From: Morchella semilibera
Lineage: Eukaryota > Ascomycota > Pezizomycetes > Pezizales > Morchellaceae
Assembly (NCBI GenBank): GCA_009192285.1
Contig: WBVU01000004.1
Span: 3,680,001 to 3,744,000, forward strand
DNA: 64,000 nucleotides
Direction: 5' to 3'
Numbering within the stretch: position 1 is the stretch's first letter; each line of letters begins with the position of its first letter. Made by a program: the position numbers and the translations under genes. Below, piece by piece: positions 32,614 through 43,939 of the stretch. The notes beneath the pieces were generated by a model. The model saw nothing but the letters and a program-made list of their open reading frames with translations. It was not told the DNA's origin and ran no database searches.

Positions 32614-33244
32614 TAACTAAACACACATACAGAGAGAGAGCAAAGCCCACCCACAGACCGCACGCTACCAAAACTACCAGTTAGGGTTATTTCGGCCCCT
32701 TCATTTCAACTTCACGATCTGTAGAAACATACCGGATCAACGAAAGTTGACCTCCGAGAGCTTCACCTCACTTCGCAATCAAGGCGCAGTTCTCTGTGGG
32801 GGAAAAGATGGTCTGTGGAGAGGGGTTCTAGAAAGGGTCGACGGTTAAAATAAGAACACTCGGTTCGGACCTGCACCGATGTGGAGGGGCCGCCAAGTTA
32901 GTTGTACTATATGCCAAATAAAACCAAAGGGCCACTGCACCTACTCGTTGAATACAGTTGAATCTAGCATACATGTACATGTAGGTACATGTATTTGACG
33001 GGCGGATAATTACACATCTGGGGTACATACATGTAGGTACATGTGTTTACACCCCAGTTAGAGTACATCTACGAAGCTGCATCTCCAATAGCCAAACGGC
33101 ATGCACCAGAACCCCAGTATCAGCCCCCCCCCCCCATGTACTACCTACACATTACGATCGACATCACCGCACAGGTCCTCATAAGTCTTAGTATCCCCGG
33201 TACACCTATTTACACCGTTAGATCGGCAAGAACTTGAATTACTT

Positions 33245-33511
33245 TTAGAACCAGACCTCTCCACTCGCGACTAACATGGTGACAATATTGGCCGTGAAGC
33301 TATCTTTAGAACAGACACAACGCTTCATAGCGGCCTCATCATTCAGAAACGGGATCTCCTCAGAGCAAGACTCCACCGCCGCCACCATATCGCGGCACTC
33401 TGCCGATGTGTGCGAGGAGGGAGGGTCGTTCAGTGACGGTGTCACGAGCTGGGGAAGGGCTCCGGCTATTGCAAAGAGGATGAAATATCCGAGTGCTGCC
33501 GTGAGATTCAT
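33245..33511 (-). CDS. Small secreted cysteine-containing protein, 88 residues
   Basis: The frame starts MNLTAALGYFILFAIAGALP, a good signal peptide with a likely cut near residue 19. The mature part has four cysteines in the order C-x10-C-x15-C-x-C (CRDMVAAVESC, then CVCSKDSF). This resembles the first half of the fungal secreted/GPI-type eight-cysteine patterns with a CxC pair (CxCxDxxF), in which two or more cysteines normally follow. Here the frame stops after ASGEVWF. Either the protein is truncated or a downstream intron is missed; I found no convincing donor. It lies 325 bases past the 3' end of the aldo-keto reductase gene on the same strand. Secretion is well supported; function is unknown. 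Confidence 0.5.
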   Translation of the reverse strand: MNLTAALGYFILFAIAGALPQLVTPSLNDPPSSHTSAECRDMVAAVESCSEEIPFLNDEAAMKRCVCSKDSFTANIVTMLVASGEVWF

Positions 33512-33835
33512 TTTTTTCCTTTAGTTTGTGGATGATGGATGGATGGATGGGGGTTTTATGACGAGGTTTATGATGATGGGGAGATTCAGATGAGTTTTTG
33601 TTAAAAAGCTTATTCAGAGGACCCTTTGACGCAATTCCTCGTTTGTAAACAAATGACGACACTTTCCCAGGACCCAGCAGCAGAATTCCTCCGCCGAATC
33701 GAACCAGGCTAACCCTAACCCACTATACTAGCGGGGTCCGAATCACTTACGACAAAAAAGCTACAAAACCGATAATCTAGAAAACAAAATAGGGAAAATA
33801 AGAGTAAATCTACATCTTTCTTTACTTCCCCACCT
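33512..33835. other. Short intergenic gap, GATG repeats and a telomere-like motif
   Basis: GATG/GGAT repeats lie near 33534-33550 and CTAACCCTAACCCA near 33709-33722. The 33723-33835 part is probably the 3' UTR of the aldo-keto reductase gene. Confidence 0.55.
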
Positions 33836-34942
33836 CTAATCACAATCCGTCGGATCCCAATCTACAGTTGTCAGGGTCAGCCCCAATCACCACTTATCAC
33901 TCAACCCCCTATATATGGAAGAAACTCACCCGTCACCAAACCCTCATCCAATCCCTCCATCTTCTGCAGGTCCTCCTCCTCAATCACAAACCCGTCTACA
34001 TCCGCATTCTCGATGATACGCTCCTTCTTCACACTCTTCGGAAGCGTCACAAACCCCTTCTGTAGGCTCCACTTCACCATCAGCTGTGCGGGTGTGCACC
34101 CATACTTGCGAGCTAGCTCCTGGATTGTCGGATTGCGGAAGCGCATTGCCCGTGCTAGCGGCGCATAAGCTTGAATCTGGATGTTTTTCGCTTTGCAGAA
34201 ATCGACCTGCAGGTGGGGGGTTAGTTAGTGGACCAGAAGGTGGGAGCAGGAGGGACCAGGGGACCCGGGGACCCGGGGACGCACGATTTCCGTCTGCGTG
34301 TTGAACGGGTGTACTTCGACTTGGTTAACCATCGGTGGATCATCCGGACAATCCTCCAACAGCTGCTGCAACTATATCTCCCCATTCCGCGTCAGCTACC
34401 CCCCCCACCCACTCAAACACGGGGCATAGAACATAGAACACCTACATGCCTAACCCCAAAATTGCTCACCCCCGCACTCACGACCTTCCCCTCCTTCACA
34501 CACTCCATCACAGCCCTCCAACACTCCCTCCTCGCCTCCCTACCTCCATACGGACTATGCAACAGATACAGATCAATCTTTTCCAGCCCACTCTCCTTCA
34601 ATGACTCGTCCACCGCACGCTTGGTGGCCGTAAACGACTCGTTGTTCTGCAGCTTCGTGGTGAAGAAGACGCCGTCGCCGCGGGGGTGCGCAGCGATGGC
34701 GGCGCCGACCTCGCGCTCATTATAATACCAAGCGGCGGAGTCAATTGCGCGGTAACCGGCGGTGAGGGCGTGCGTGACGGCCGAGGAGCAGCTGGTGCCG
34801 GAGGTTTGGTAGACACCGAGGTGGATGAGGGGTATGGCGTGGCCGTTGGGGAGCTGTGGGGGGGGGGGGGTTAGCACTGGTAGGTACTTTTATCTTTTAT
34901 GGGGGGGCTAACGGTGATAGTACTGGAGAGGGCGGGCGTCAT
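33836..34942 (-). CDS. Aldo-keto reductase, 272 residues
   Basis: NADPH-dependent oxidoreductase of the aldo-keto reductase superfamily, reducing carbonyl groups; the substrate cannot be told. Five exons on the minus strand (34942-34913, 34853-34455, 34371-34285, 34206-33930, 33861-33836), with introns of 59, 83, 78 and 68 bases, all GT-AG and frame-restoring. The start MTPALSSTIT leads into LPNGHAIPLIHLGVYQ. The catalytic tetrad is visible: Asp in AIDSAAW, Tyr in WYYNE, Lys in FFTTKLQ and His in LYLLHSPYGG. Later blocks are AGVSNFG, MVNQVEVHPFNTQTEI, IQAYAPLARA, MVKWSLQKGFVTLPKSV (cofactor-binding lysine) and IIENADVDGF. The last exon gives DWDPTDCD, the short C-terminus common in fungal members. 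The first exon is only 30 bases but is needed, because the longer frame has no ATG. Confidence 0.93.
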
Positions 34943-35610
34943 GGCTTTGAGGACTCTATGCGTGTATAGGAATTTCGAGAAGTTTTTTAATTTGATTATT
35001 CCCCGCCCTCCCATCATCAGCTGGACTATATACCGGCGGAGGGGTCTAACTAGTACCTGTTAGATACTTTACCCCACACTATGCAGCAGCATGCACCAGC
35101 CAACCAGTCAGGGCAATGATATCATTACCCCCCCCCCGCATTGCCAAGGCAGGGCCTGCATTACTAATTACTAATAATTGCCGGTATCCAGTATCCAATA
35201 AAAAGGGCCAATAGCACATAGCGCGAAGTAACTAAATAAATATGTAGTAACGCAGGATATATATATCGGGCCTTAACCAGCTTTCCAGAGGTACTCAAAT
35301 TATGGACTAGATTTTTCCGAGTTGTTACTCTATATGGGTCTTTTTTTTTAGATTTTATCGCAGCCTGCTTATGAGTTAGCGAGGGTGACCTTTGAGGGGC
35401 TATCCAATTATATTATTGGTCTAAAACCGAAGGTGGGAGAGGGGGGGGGGGGTTCCTCTACATATAGAATGCAGCTTTAGAAAGAACAAGTGCCCGCAAT
35501 ACAAGAGTACAATTGCCTAGTTTGGTAGTAATGGCCAATTTAATCCACAACGCAGTAACAATAATGACATCTACACTTTTACTAATGGAGCCGTCCCTTG
35601 GATGATAATA

Positions 35611-35717
35611 GAGACTTTGCGCAGACGGGGCCAGCTCCGTTTTCCGTTAACCTGATTGGCGCCGGTTCCAAATCAGGTAACCAGAATATAGGGCCAGCTC
35701 TGTTTGCGCAAAGTCTC
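35611..35717. mobile_element. TA-flanked inverted-repeat element, 107 bp
   Basis: The ends are GAGACTTTGCGCA and its exact inverse, with TA on both sides (35609-35610, 35718-35719). Just inside each end there is also a directly repeated block (GGGCCAGCTCYGTTT). The centre is a separate palindrome (GTTAACCTGATT against AATCAGGTAAC). It is non-coding. The mix of direct and inverted parts is unusual for a simple MITE. Confidence 0.75.
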
Positions 35718-36318
35718 TAATAATCGATTATCCGAACAATACATACTTTATTCAGATTTGTGTACTGGTATTGCAACTGAATATTGGTCTCGCAGATCAT
35801 GCTTTTGATCCAGGCCCGTAAATAAGAACACTGGATTTTCACAGCACAGGGGGGGGGGGCGGTCTTTGTTTTTTCACTGTTATTATTAATTTACTCGATA
35901 CGTATACCTCTATCACTGCTTGGAACATTACAGCCCCCCGGCCCAGAGGCCGTAATTTCCGGTGCTGTGTATGAGACAAGCTTGGGCTCCGTAGCATAAT
36001 ATATAGAATGTGGAGGATTCTGCTATCGTTGCCGCGCTGTAGATATCATAATATATCTCAAAGACTATATATATACACTCCGGCACTAACTACATATATG
36101 AGAATCTTAGATCTTCCACAGCCTAATAAAAGAAGGGAAATCACCACTATCAGCATCGTTTATATACTCGAAACTTTCACTCGGGACGGATATTAGCCTA
36201 GCCTAGCTCACAGGCCGTTCTTTCTGATACTATATATATATACCCGAAGATCTCAAACTCCCTGGCAGCTCGATGGAGATCGCAGTAGGCATATAAAGAT
36301 ACTCTAGAGTCAGCTATA

Positions 36319-36413
36319 CTTGCTGAGGAATAAAGTATGGTCCCAACACGAGCATCCCCGGCTACTGTTTGTCTTACCTTGGCCATTGGGACCATACTTT
36401 ATTTTTCGGCAAG
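36319..36413. mobile_element. MITE family X, copy 1 (95 bp)
   Basis: Inverted ends of about 28 bases, beginning CTTGCTGAGGAATAAAG at the left and mirrored at the right with a few mismatches, flanked by TA on both sides. The arms contain the shared block AAAGTATGGTCCCA. A second copy with the same ends but a different centre is at 57504-57596. TA duplication suggests Tc1/mariner-type mobilisation. Confidence 0.85.
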
Positions 36414-37522
36414 TAGGCACATGCAACCCAACGTATATTAATACAGTCTCGTATTAATGAGGCCCGATTCTCCCATTTTCAAATCAATTCATATTTCACT
36501 TTAAGTGTCTACCCTAGTGCTGCAGTAGAACCTCTAGCCCCTTCCACCCACCACAAATGCAATCCAACCCGCCCACCCAGCCAGCCAGCAGACAATGTAA
36601 AAAAGGTAAAGAGGAAAAAAAAAAAGGAAACTATCCAGCAAGCAGGAAAAGCTGCACATGAATATCTACACCCTTTGTAGGCCCACCAACAAACCATCTA
36701 CTACTATCATCGTCGAGACCCCTTCCCTGTGCCTGAATTCCTTACAACATGATGAAAAGGAAAAAAAAAAGAAAAAAAAGAACAATCATAGCATAACGGC
36801 AAATCAAGAGGGGATATAAAACTTCTCAGAGCATCATGAAATGAAATTCGCTCCGAAATGAACAACCGTAAAATACTATCACTCGACTAAGAAGACCGAG
36901 TGATAGGGCAAGTATACAATGCATACTGCCCAGGACTAAAGATTATATACAGCTCGAAGGCCACCACCCTAACTAACCCTGATAATAAGGAACGGTAGAG
37001 TAGCAACAACGAGCAACCAAGGACCGGTAAGTAGAAAAGAAAAGAAATCAGCTTGGAGGACCGATGAGTGGAAATATCAATGAGGCTGGAATAAATAAAC
37101 CTCAAGTGAAAGAGAAAAAAAAGCAGAAACCACACAACATAACTCCAAAAGAAAATACCGCACCAATGAGAAGAAAAATAACCCCCTCGCCTTTTTTGCA
37201 CTTTCAGCTTTCCAGAAATACCTGCTCGAAAAAAAAACCCAAGTACACATAAAACGCCACCAATCAGATAAAGGAGATAGCAATAGAAAGTAAATCAAAG
37301 GGAAAAAAATAAAAGAAACCAGTTGACTATAAAACAAGAAAATATCAAGAATGTCCATTTTAAGCCACCATAGGCGGCTTAACATAAGGGGGAACATGTC
37401 CCCAGAGAAAAGAATAGAGGGAAAGCTTTTGGAGAGACAATAGCTAATATCAGTATAAAGATACTGAAAAACCCAACTAGGAGGTCGTGTGAATTAAAGG
37501 TGTCGCTCTCATTTCGATGACC

Positions 37523-40500
37523 TTAGTTGGGCGTTGTTGGCTGTGAGGACTGTTGTTTAAAGGCATGCGCCCACGAAAAGAGGTCGATTTTCTGAGTGAC
37601 CGAAGGTTGTGGGGGAGGTGGAGCCGCATTAGTGGCTTCGCCGGTAGGGGTGGGCCCGGGGCGGTGTGACTCGCGGGGTTCAAGGAGAAGTGAGCGCCTG
37701 TAGAGTTGCTGAACATCACTGGAGTTGGAGTTGTGGACTCTGGAAATTTGGGCGTCGATCCAATCCTGCATTTCTGGGACCTCGGCAATGCGGTAGGGAA
37801 TTTGGAACCTCTGGAGCTCCGAAATTACTCGTGCGGTTTTGACGTGCTTATCGAAGTTGATGAGCTGTTTTGTAGAGCCGTCAATCGATACAGGCCTCTT
37901 TGAAGGGTTTCCAACATCAATGAAAGTAAGCTAGGCGGCGCGTTAGTGTGTGATGACTAGGCTAGAACGGATAGGGTAGGAGGCATACATCTGTCAAGAA
38001 AGTCCCTAAAAAGGGCAAGCACGGAGGCACATGGTTTCGTAGTCTTGCACGAAGAACAGCGTGGTTCTTGGAAACATCAATTATCGACCTCAGATTCTCA
38101 AGTACCAACTTTGTCTTTTGAGAAACCAACTCCCATGTCTTTTTTAACCGACTGATTGTCGACGCATTTAAGGTGCACATAATAGCCATAAGTGAGTCAT
38201 AGTTGTTCAATTCCAGGCAGCGATCAGCAATTTTAATCCAATGCTTAATGACCACGGCCCTGCGTTTTGTATCCGGAACATCGAGAATGGTTTCTGCAAC
38301 GAGATGAGCAAGGTCCGTAGACAGAGAAGACATTGCCAGCACATTGGTAGCTGTAGAGTTATTCTTCTTAGCCCACTCGAGGGCAACAAGCTCCTCTGGT
38401 TTGATAGAGCAAAACATCTTTGACTCCTTCACCGTAAATTGCCTTGCAAGTTCCAATGGGTCAAAATCTAGAATTGTGGGCTGTGTGCCAAGGCCGCTGA
38501 AGCCGTTACGAAGAAGCTGGAGCTGATGTCTCGTGATATTAGGTGTTGGGACAGGAGTTTCAGGAAGGCTGTACTGAGCTTGAGCCGTGGCCTTTCCAAT
38601 ACCAGATACTAGTCTGGGAACTAGAGGACCGTCCACCTGAGTAACCTTCTTTGCCAGGTCTTCCAATCGCTCTCCTGCAGCAGGCAGAACTAATTTCAAA
38701 TCCTCTGAAGCGAAATTGGTGATGATATCTAACGCTGCGTCATCAATACCACGCCTCCAGTGGGATTCTAACCATCCCTTGAAAACATTGTAAACCCTGA
38801 GATGCACTGGGGATGCAAGTCCAGCCCCCTCATCTGCCTCCTCAAAACGCTCTACCAAAGCTGTAGCGAATTCTCGAGGAGTAGTAAATTGTCTAAATGT
38901 AAGATAGAAGGTAGCAACGAAAACCGCGTCAGGTGTCGAATCATGAATAGTCAATCGTTCTACGAGTGATGGAAGTGTCCCGCCAATTATTTGACCATCT
39001 TTATTAAATGCCAAATCTTCCGAATGGCATCTCTCCATAGAGGACAAGCTTGCCACACTGCTCTCTACAGACATCTGTCTTTCAATAATAGATAGATCAG
39101 GGTTGAGAAGCGGTGTTGAAATGCTAGTTGATGATGCAGGCTCTGGAGTTGTTGCACGAGTCGAGGTTTGCGACAACAGACTGAACTCAGAGCATCTCAT
39201 GCTACTTGCGCCAGTGCAATCAGTGGCAGCGAATGAGACAGCACCGATGCTATCAGCTCTGGCGGTTTTTTGAGCGGCCTTCTTCTCATCGGCTTCTCGT
39301 GTGTATTCACCTTGGGTCAAGAGTGGAGTCAATTGAGGTAATGGCGGCAAGAGTGATGTGGTGGAAGATCGTTGGGACACTGGCCTAGAAGATGGGCTGG
39401 CCTTGGTTTCTGGGATAACGGGGAAGGGATAGCCCTCCGTAGAGAGGGTTTTGTCATTATCGACCGAGGGTGCCTCTGTTGGGAGTGTCGGAAGAGGCTT
39501 TTGATCATTAACATCTTCCTTAGTTGGAACCGGTGGGGGTATTTTCTCTGGGACAGTAGGTGGTGGAAGTGTTGATTCCCGTCTAACCTCCGCCTTTGCC
39601 GTGTGCGTAAGCCCGGATGAGCTATTAGGAGCTGGAGACGTGAGAGCAGTTGATATCCCAAGCCCAACACCACATGAACCCAAATCCAATTCAAAGTCTC
39701 CTATCCTCTCAATAACAAACTTTGATTTTGCAACACATTCACCAGCCCCACGAACACATCCTGTTGCTGCTTCCATTAACTTTTTCCCATTGTCAGGTAT
39801 GAGTATCCCCTCCTCTTCGTACTCTTCTATCCTCCCAGCAACTACTTCCTTGGCAGCCGATACCAATGCTGTCATACGTCCGTACATAGCGTCTTTGGCT
39901 TTTGCCAGGGCTGCTGCCTTTGTATCTCGCGCATAGATTGCCTCAACAACTTCCAGGAGATCACGTGCTGCAGTAAGTGAGTGTACTTGATAACGTTGAA
40001 GTCCAGGTGTAAGCCGGGCTTCGCTGCATAGCCCACCCATATATGACCCAAGCCAGGACAGAAGTATGTCGTGGGTGGTGTTTAAACGAGCCAATGCATA
40101 GGTAGATTTTGACTGGCTACCAGCACCGCGATCACCTTGTGAGCATGGGCTTCCAGCGCGGGGCGTCTGCGAGCAAGGTGTTGAAGGAAGAGGGTGCGAA
40201 TCTTGCTTCCCGCTAGTTATATCATGGGGTGTCGATCTACTAGTATGCTGATCGCGGGCCGATAAAGGCGGTCTACCCTCATCACTGTCGGTTCCGGGGT
40301 TTTCTTCCGAGGTTGTGTGTGACGATCTACTCGATAAATTGTGTGTGGTTGAATCTACTGGTGGGGTAGGCGGAACAGCGTCTTCTGTTTCTGCGTCGTC
40401 GTCTCCGTCAATCTCATTATCGAAACCAAACAGAGCAATCCAATTATCTAAGAATTTGACACCACGAAGGACAATCTTAAATGTTCGCAAGATTATTTCG

Positions 40501-41422
40501 TCCAGCAGATCCTCTAGAGATCCCTCGTTCAGGTGATATTCAGAGTGCCCAGGTAGCCGCTTGCCGGCCTTGATTAGGTGAGAGACTTCAGTCAACAATA
40601 CCTTTCGTGATTTTCGGATGATGTTGCTATTTTTGACAGTTGTTGCTTCTCGAGTAAGACATTGAGTGCTCTCCTAAACAAATAAAATAAACTATTAGAA
40701 TTGTACTTTCAAATCCCACTTTATTGCGTATCCTCTACAATGTACATATTGAGACAAATCGAAGTCTATTCGTATTCAACCCCGGGTTGATACGCCAGAA
40801 AGAAACTTACCAATAGATAACGAACTCCAGCCACCACATCACCCACCAAAGTTTGGCTAAGTCTGGGACCTCCAGCGTTTCCCGTTTTAAATTGGTCAAA
40901 TAGGTTCATACAGGCCTTTAGAGCCAATTGAATTTGGTCTAAATCGTACTCCTCACAATAATTTGTTGGTAACCACCCTCGAGCCCCCGAACTTAACATT
41001 GTCCCATCTGCCCAACCATTTGTGTGTATTGAATGAACTAATATCAAATCACCAGCGTTGAGCGGCAATGTTACCGTTGAAGAGTCTGCCGAGAATGTTG
41101 GGTGGAAGGGGAAAAATGCTCTGACAAAAGGTTTAAATGCTTTATTGGATGAGGAACGAATATTTGTTATCTTGGATTCCGACTCTGATGATGATGATGA
41201 TGATGTAGTAAGGGAGTTTTGTGACGTGCTTGGTGTTGGAGGCGGCGTCATCTGTTGGTGTGATGATTGTGAATGGGTTCCTTGAGACTGATTTCTCGAG
41301 TGATAACTTCGAGGCCGAGACTTTCGTGATGCATTGCTAGACGTCCTTTTGGGTTTTTGTATACGTAAAGGTGCCACATAAACACTTTCGTGTCCTGAAT
41401 AACGGTTTTCTGCCATGGTCAT
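37523..41422 (-). CDS. cdc25: Ras guanine nucleotide exchange factor, Cdc25 type with SH3 domain
   Basis: Activates Ras by exchanging GDP for GTP at the membrane, feeding cAMP/PKA or MAPK signalling. Three exons on the minus strand (41422-40811, 40673-37989, 37930-37523), introns 137 and 58 bases, 1,234 residues. After a Ser-rich start comes an SH3 domain at about residues 98-160 (VRAFFPFHP, GDLILVHS, GWADGTM, ARGWLPTNYCEEY). The first splice joins VRYLL to ESTQCLTREA. A long middle region has acidic and Ser/Pro-rich stretches. The RasGEF N-terminal module (GGTLPSLVERLTIHDSTPD, FYLTFRQFTTPREFA) and the catalytic domain follow (DPLELARQFTVKESKMF, IADRCLELNNYDSLMAIM). The second splice gives LTDLTFIDVGNP, a RasGEF hallmark. 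The gene ends SSQPTTPN. Two ATGs are close together; the second (two codons on) has the better context ACCATGG. Confidence 0.96.
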
Positions 41423-41529
41423 TATTTTTCGTTTCGATGATATTATAAATCGTTACTGCTCATTCCAAATCGGATTGAAGAATAACAGCAAGCCCAATTT
41501 CTAAATCCAAACCCAGGGACAAAAATCCG
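41423..41529. promoter_or_regulatory. RasGEF promoter/leader gap
   Basis: About 100 bases between the RasGEF start and the next candidate frame on the same strand. The minus strand reads TTATAATATC about 25 bases before the ATG. I see nothing distinctive beyond that. Confidence 0.3.
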
Positions 41530-42560
41530 TCACGCGTTGTTGTATATGAGAGTCAATGTCGCCCAGCAAGTAATAAGTAACCTGGAAAGTGAGGAGTAAG
41601 TATGTAACTTGCTATCAAGGACGAGCCACTCAACACAAAAAATAAAATAAAAAATAAAAAGGCCCAAAGCAGCGAGGATGCAGGAGACGAACCCTTTTAC
41701 AAGTTCTTGATAACCAGTAAAAGACGGAAGCCGGTAACCGAATAGTGCTGTAGTGATAGCTGCCAGGCTCTCTACACATGCAGTGGGCAAAAAGGTAGCC
41801 GAACAGACACGGAAACCTGCAGTCCTCGCGGCCGTAACATACAACGCTTCTCAAATCCTCACGATTGAGAGAGGTTTATCTCCTTCTTTTTTCTCTACTC
41901 CTTGAGAATGTAAATCAAGGGAATGGAAGAATGAATAGGAATGCTGTCACTGTCGAGGAAGATTAGTGGAATGAGTGGCAGACCTCCTGGATCTGAGGGA
42001 CGAACTTTGCTATGTACTCGTATGCACGGGATATCAAAAAAGAGGGAAAAGACTCGGAAGAACTACCGATGATCTCAAAAGAACGGGGCAGGTAGGCGAT
42101 TAGATTAACAATAATGAGAACAACTGGAAATCGATATAACCCCAAAACAATAAGGGACTCATAGAAAGATTCTCCGAGGCTTGTGCGTTAAAGGCTTCGA
42201 GAAAAGAGGTGGAGGCAAGGGCAAGAGTGATAAGATGAACGAATGAATGGAAGGACCTCTTCCACTTTTTTTTTTCCCACTGTTCAGTAATAAATAGATT
42301 CGCGGGATGGCCAGAGCGGTGTCTACGCAAATCACCAAAGCCCAGGATGATATGGGGGATGGGATGAGATGGAGATTCACGCATTATTGTATGGTAAAGC
42401 AACTCGTCTCAATTGGAGGTAGCAACTTGGATCTATCCCCAGAGGGGTTAGATATTTCCTTAAGGAGAGAAGTTGGTTTGTAGATCTCTTGCCAGGTTGG
42501 GTCGAACTTCTCTGCTGCCCGTGCTGAGGTTGCTTGGAACTAACTTGTGAAGGCTTCACA
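41530..42560 (-). CDS. Possible multi-exon membrane-protein gene, structure unresolved
   Basis: Several minus-strand frames in succession look more protein-like than chance. One has EKFDPTWQEIYKPTSLLKEI near 42500-42440. A hydrophobic frame includes HLITLALASTSFLEAFNA near 42235-42182. Another reads LYRFPVVLIIVNLIAYLPRS and YIAKFVPQIQE near 42145-41980. The last, from about 41844, has VCSATFLPTACVESLAAITT, FVSCILAALGLFIFYFIF and LITCWATLTLIYNNA. Together they suggest a protein with several membrane spans broken by short introns, but I could not join the pieces with consistent splice sites and recognise no family. The opposite strand has no comparable frames. It could also be a decayed gene. 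Confidence 0.25.
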
Positions 42561-43605
42561 TATCCAAGTCAGTCCCTTTGCCATCCAGTTACTCCACGCA
42601 CCGACTCAAAGAAGAATCATCTCAAGTGAGTGTTCATGGGTTATTACTACCCCAATGCCTGTCAAAGCCCTGGCAGTAAGTTGACCAGGTACCTACCTAC
42701 GGTACCATAGTAGGAGTTGTTGTGTTGACCTCTCTATTTCGTGCCGGTAAATGAGCAAGGGGCGGCATGTGTGGGGGCGAGCTAAACTACATGCATTAGG
42801 AGCTTCGTTGAGGGAACATGAAGATCTCAGGGCGCTTGACTCGAACCTGTCCAACAGGTGTTCGGCGAGTTGACTTCTCCATCATCGTGCGATTCTGAAA
42901 TAAGTAAACTACTAAGAGTTCAGACGGGTAACCAACGGCTCGATGGGCCCCCCTTCAACGTTCCATTGGGCCCTGACTTAGACAACTATTTGAAGCTGAT
43001 ACCATCCATAGATTCCCGCGTGACAACGAGATTCTCTGTGTATCATGTAGGTACAGAGGATAATAATCCCTTACGCCCCGGTAGCATATGAGGTAGGTTA
43101 ATATCACCCACCCATCCTTGGAGGACGTTTAGCGGCCAGTGACAATCTTGTATCGAGGTTTTGAGCATAACTGTGAATGATGTTGGGCTTGATCCAACAG
43201 CTGCCCGAATTCGACGACACCCCTGCAATTGTTGTTTCTTTGGGGGGGGGGGGAGCTATAGCCAGCTTTACTAAACTGAGTCCTATTTGGTTTAAGCTTC
43301 TCTCGTTCCTCACATCTTCCATTTGATTTTCCCTGCTTCTTTTCCCCCCCTCTTCGCTACGCTCCGGCTTTTGGCGGCGGCGGCGCAGGTGGTTGTGGTG
43401 GTGCAAGTCAGGTCACGTTTCTGAGACCCTTCGATCCCTTCCCTTCCACAAATTGAACCTAATTCTGCAATGACGGAGATTAATCTAAAAGAATCTTTCA
43501 AAACACCTGTCTTAACGCGCCAAGGTGTTGCTGAATATAGCTGCTGAACATACCGGTATATAGTAGAAGCTAAATAGCTATTCTAAAGAATTGTAATTGC
43601 CGATA

Positions 43606-43655
43606 ATCATCGTCATTATCATCATTATCATCATCATCATCATCATCATCATCAT
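43606..43655. repeat. ATC/ATT trinucleotide microsatellite
   Basis: About sixteen imperfect CAT/TAT-type trinucleotide units, the last ten perfect. Non-coding. Confidence 0.9.
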
Positions 43656-43939
43656 GGGTATATGTAATTAGAGTAGTATGTAGATAAAATCATAAAGCAT
43701 GTACTCGGTAGTCGCAGCGGTTATCAATGTAGCCTCCTATATTATCAAAAACTGTACACGAACTAAAAGAAAAAGCAAACTGAAATACTTTAATTCGACT
43801 TCCTACTCTCAGAGCCAGTAGCTACGTGATATCTTCTACTTACCTACATATACCCTAAGTAAGTACAAGTAAGTAGCTACGCACGTACATATGATATGTA
43901 CATATACGCAGTCTCATCTCATCGAAAGTTTACTTCCCA

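Larger units (their letters stand above)
31651..33244. other. Intergenic DNA with a MITE and simple repeats
   Basis: A G run at about 31662-31674 (poly-C on the coding strand) lies just upstream of the RhoGAP ATG, followed by a purine-rich plus-strand stretch to about 32100. A 7-base tandem repeat lies at 32374-32412, a TA-flanked inverted-repeat element at 32488-32613, and clustered TACATGTA/GTACATGT copies at about 32970-33045. No gene is visible. Confidence 0.55.
34943..37522. other. Intergenic DNA with two MITE-like elements
   Basis: AT-rich DNA with G/C runs near 35123, 35441 and 35850. It holds TA-flanked inverted-repeat elements at 35611-35717 and 36319-36413 and a CCGAGTGAT copy at 36896-36904. 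The A-rich plus strand from about 36720 to 37480 is likely the 3' flank of the minus-strand RasGEF gene. The T-rich frames opposite it are not genes. Confidence 0.55.
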
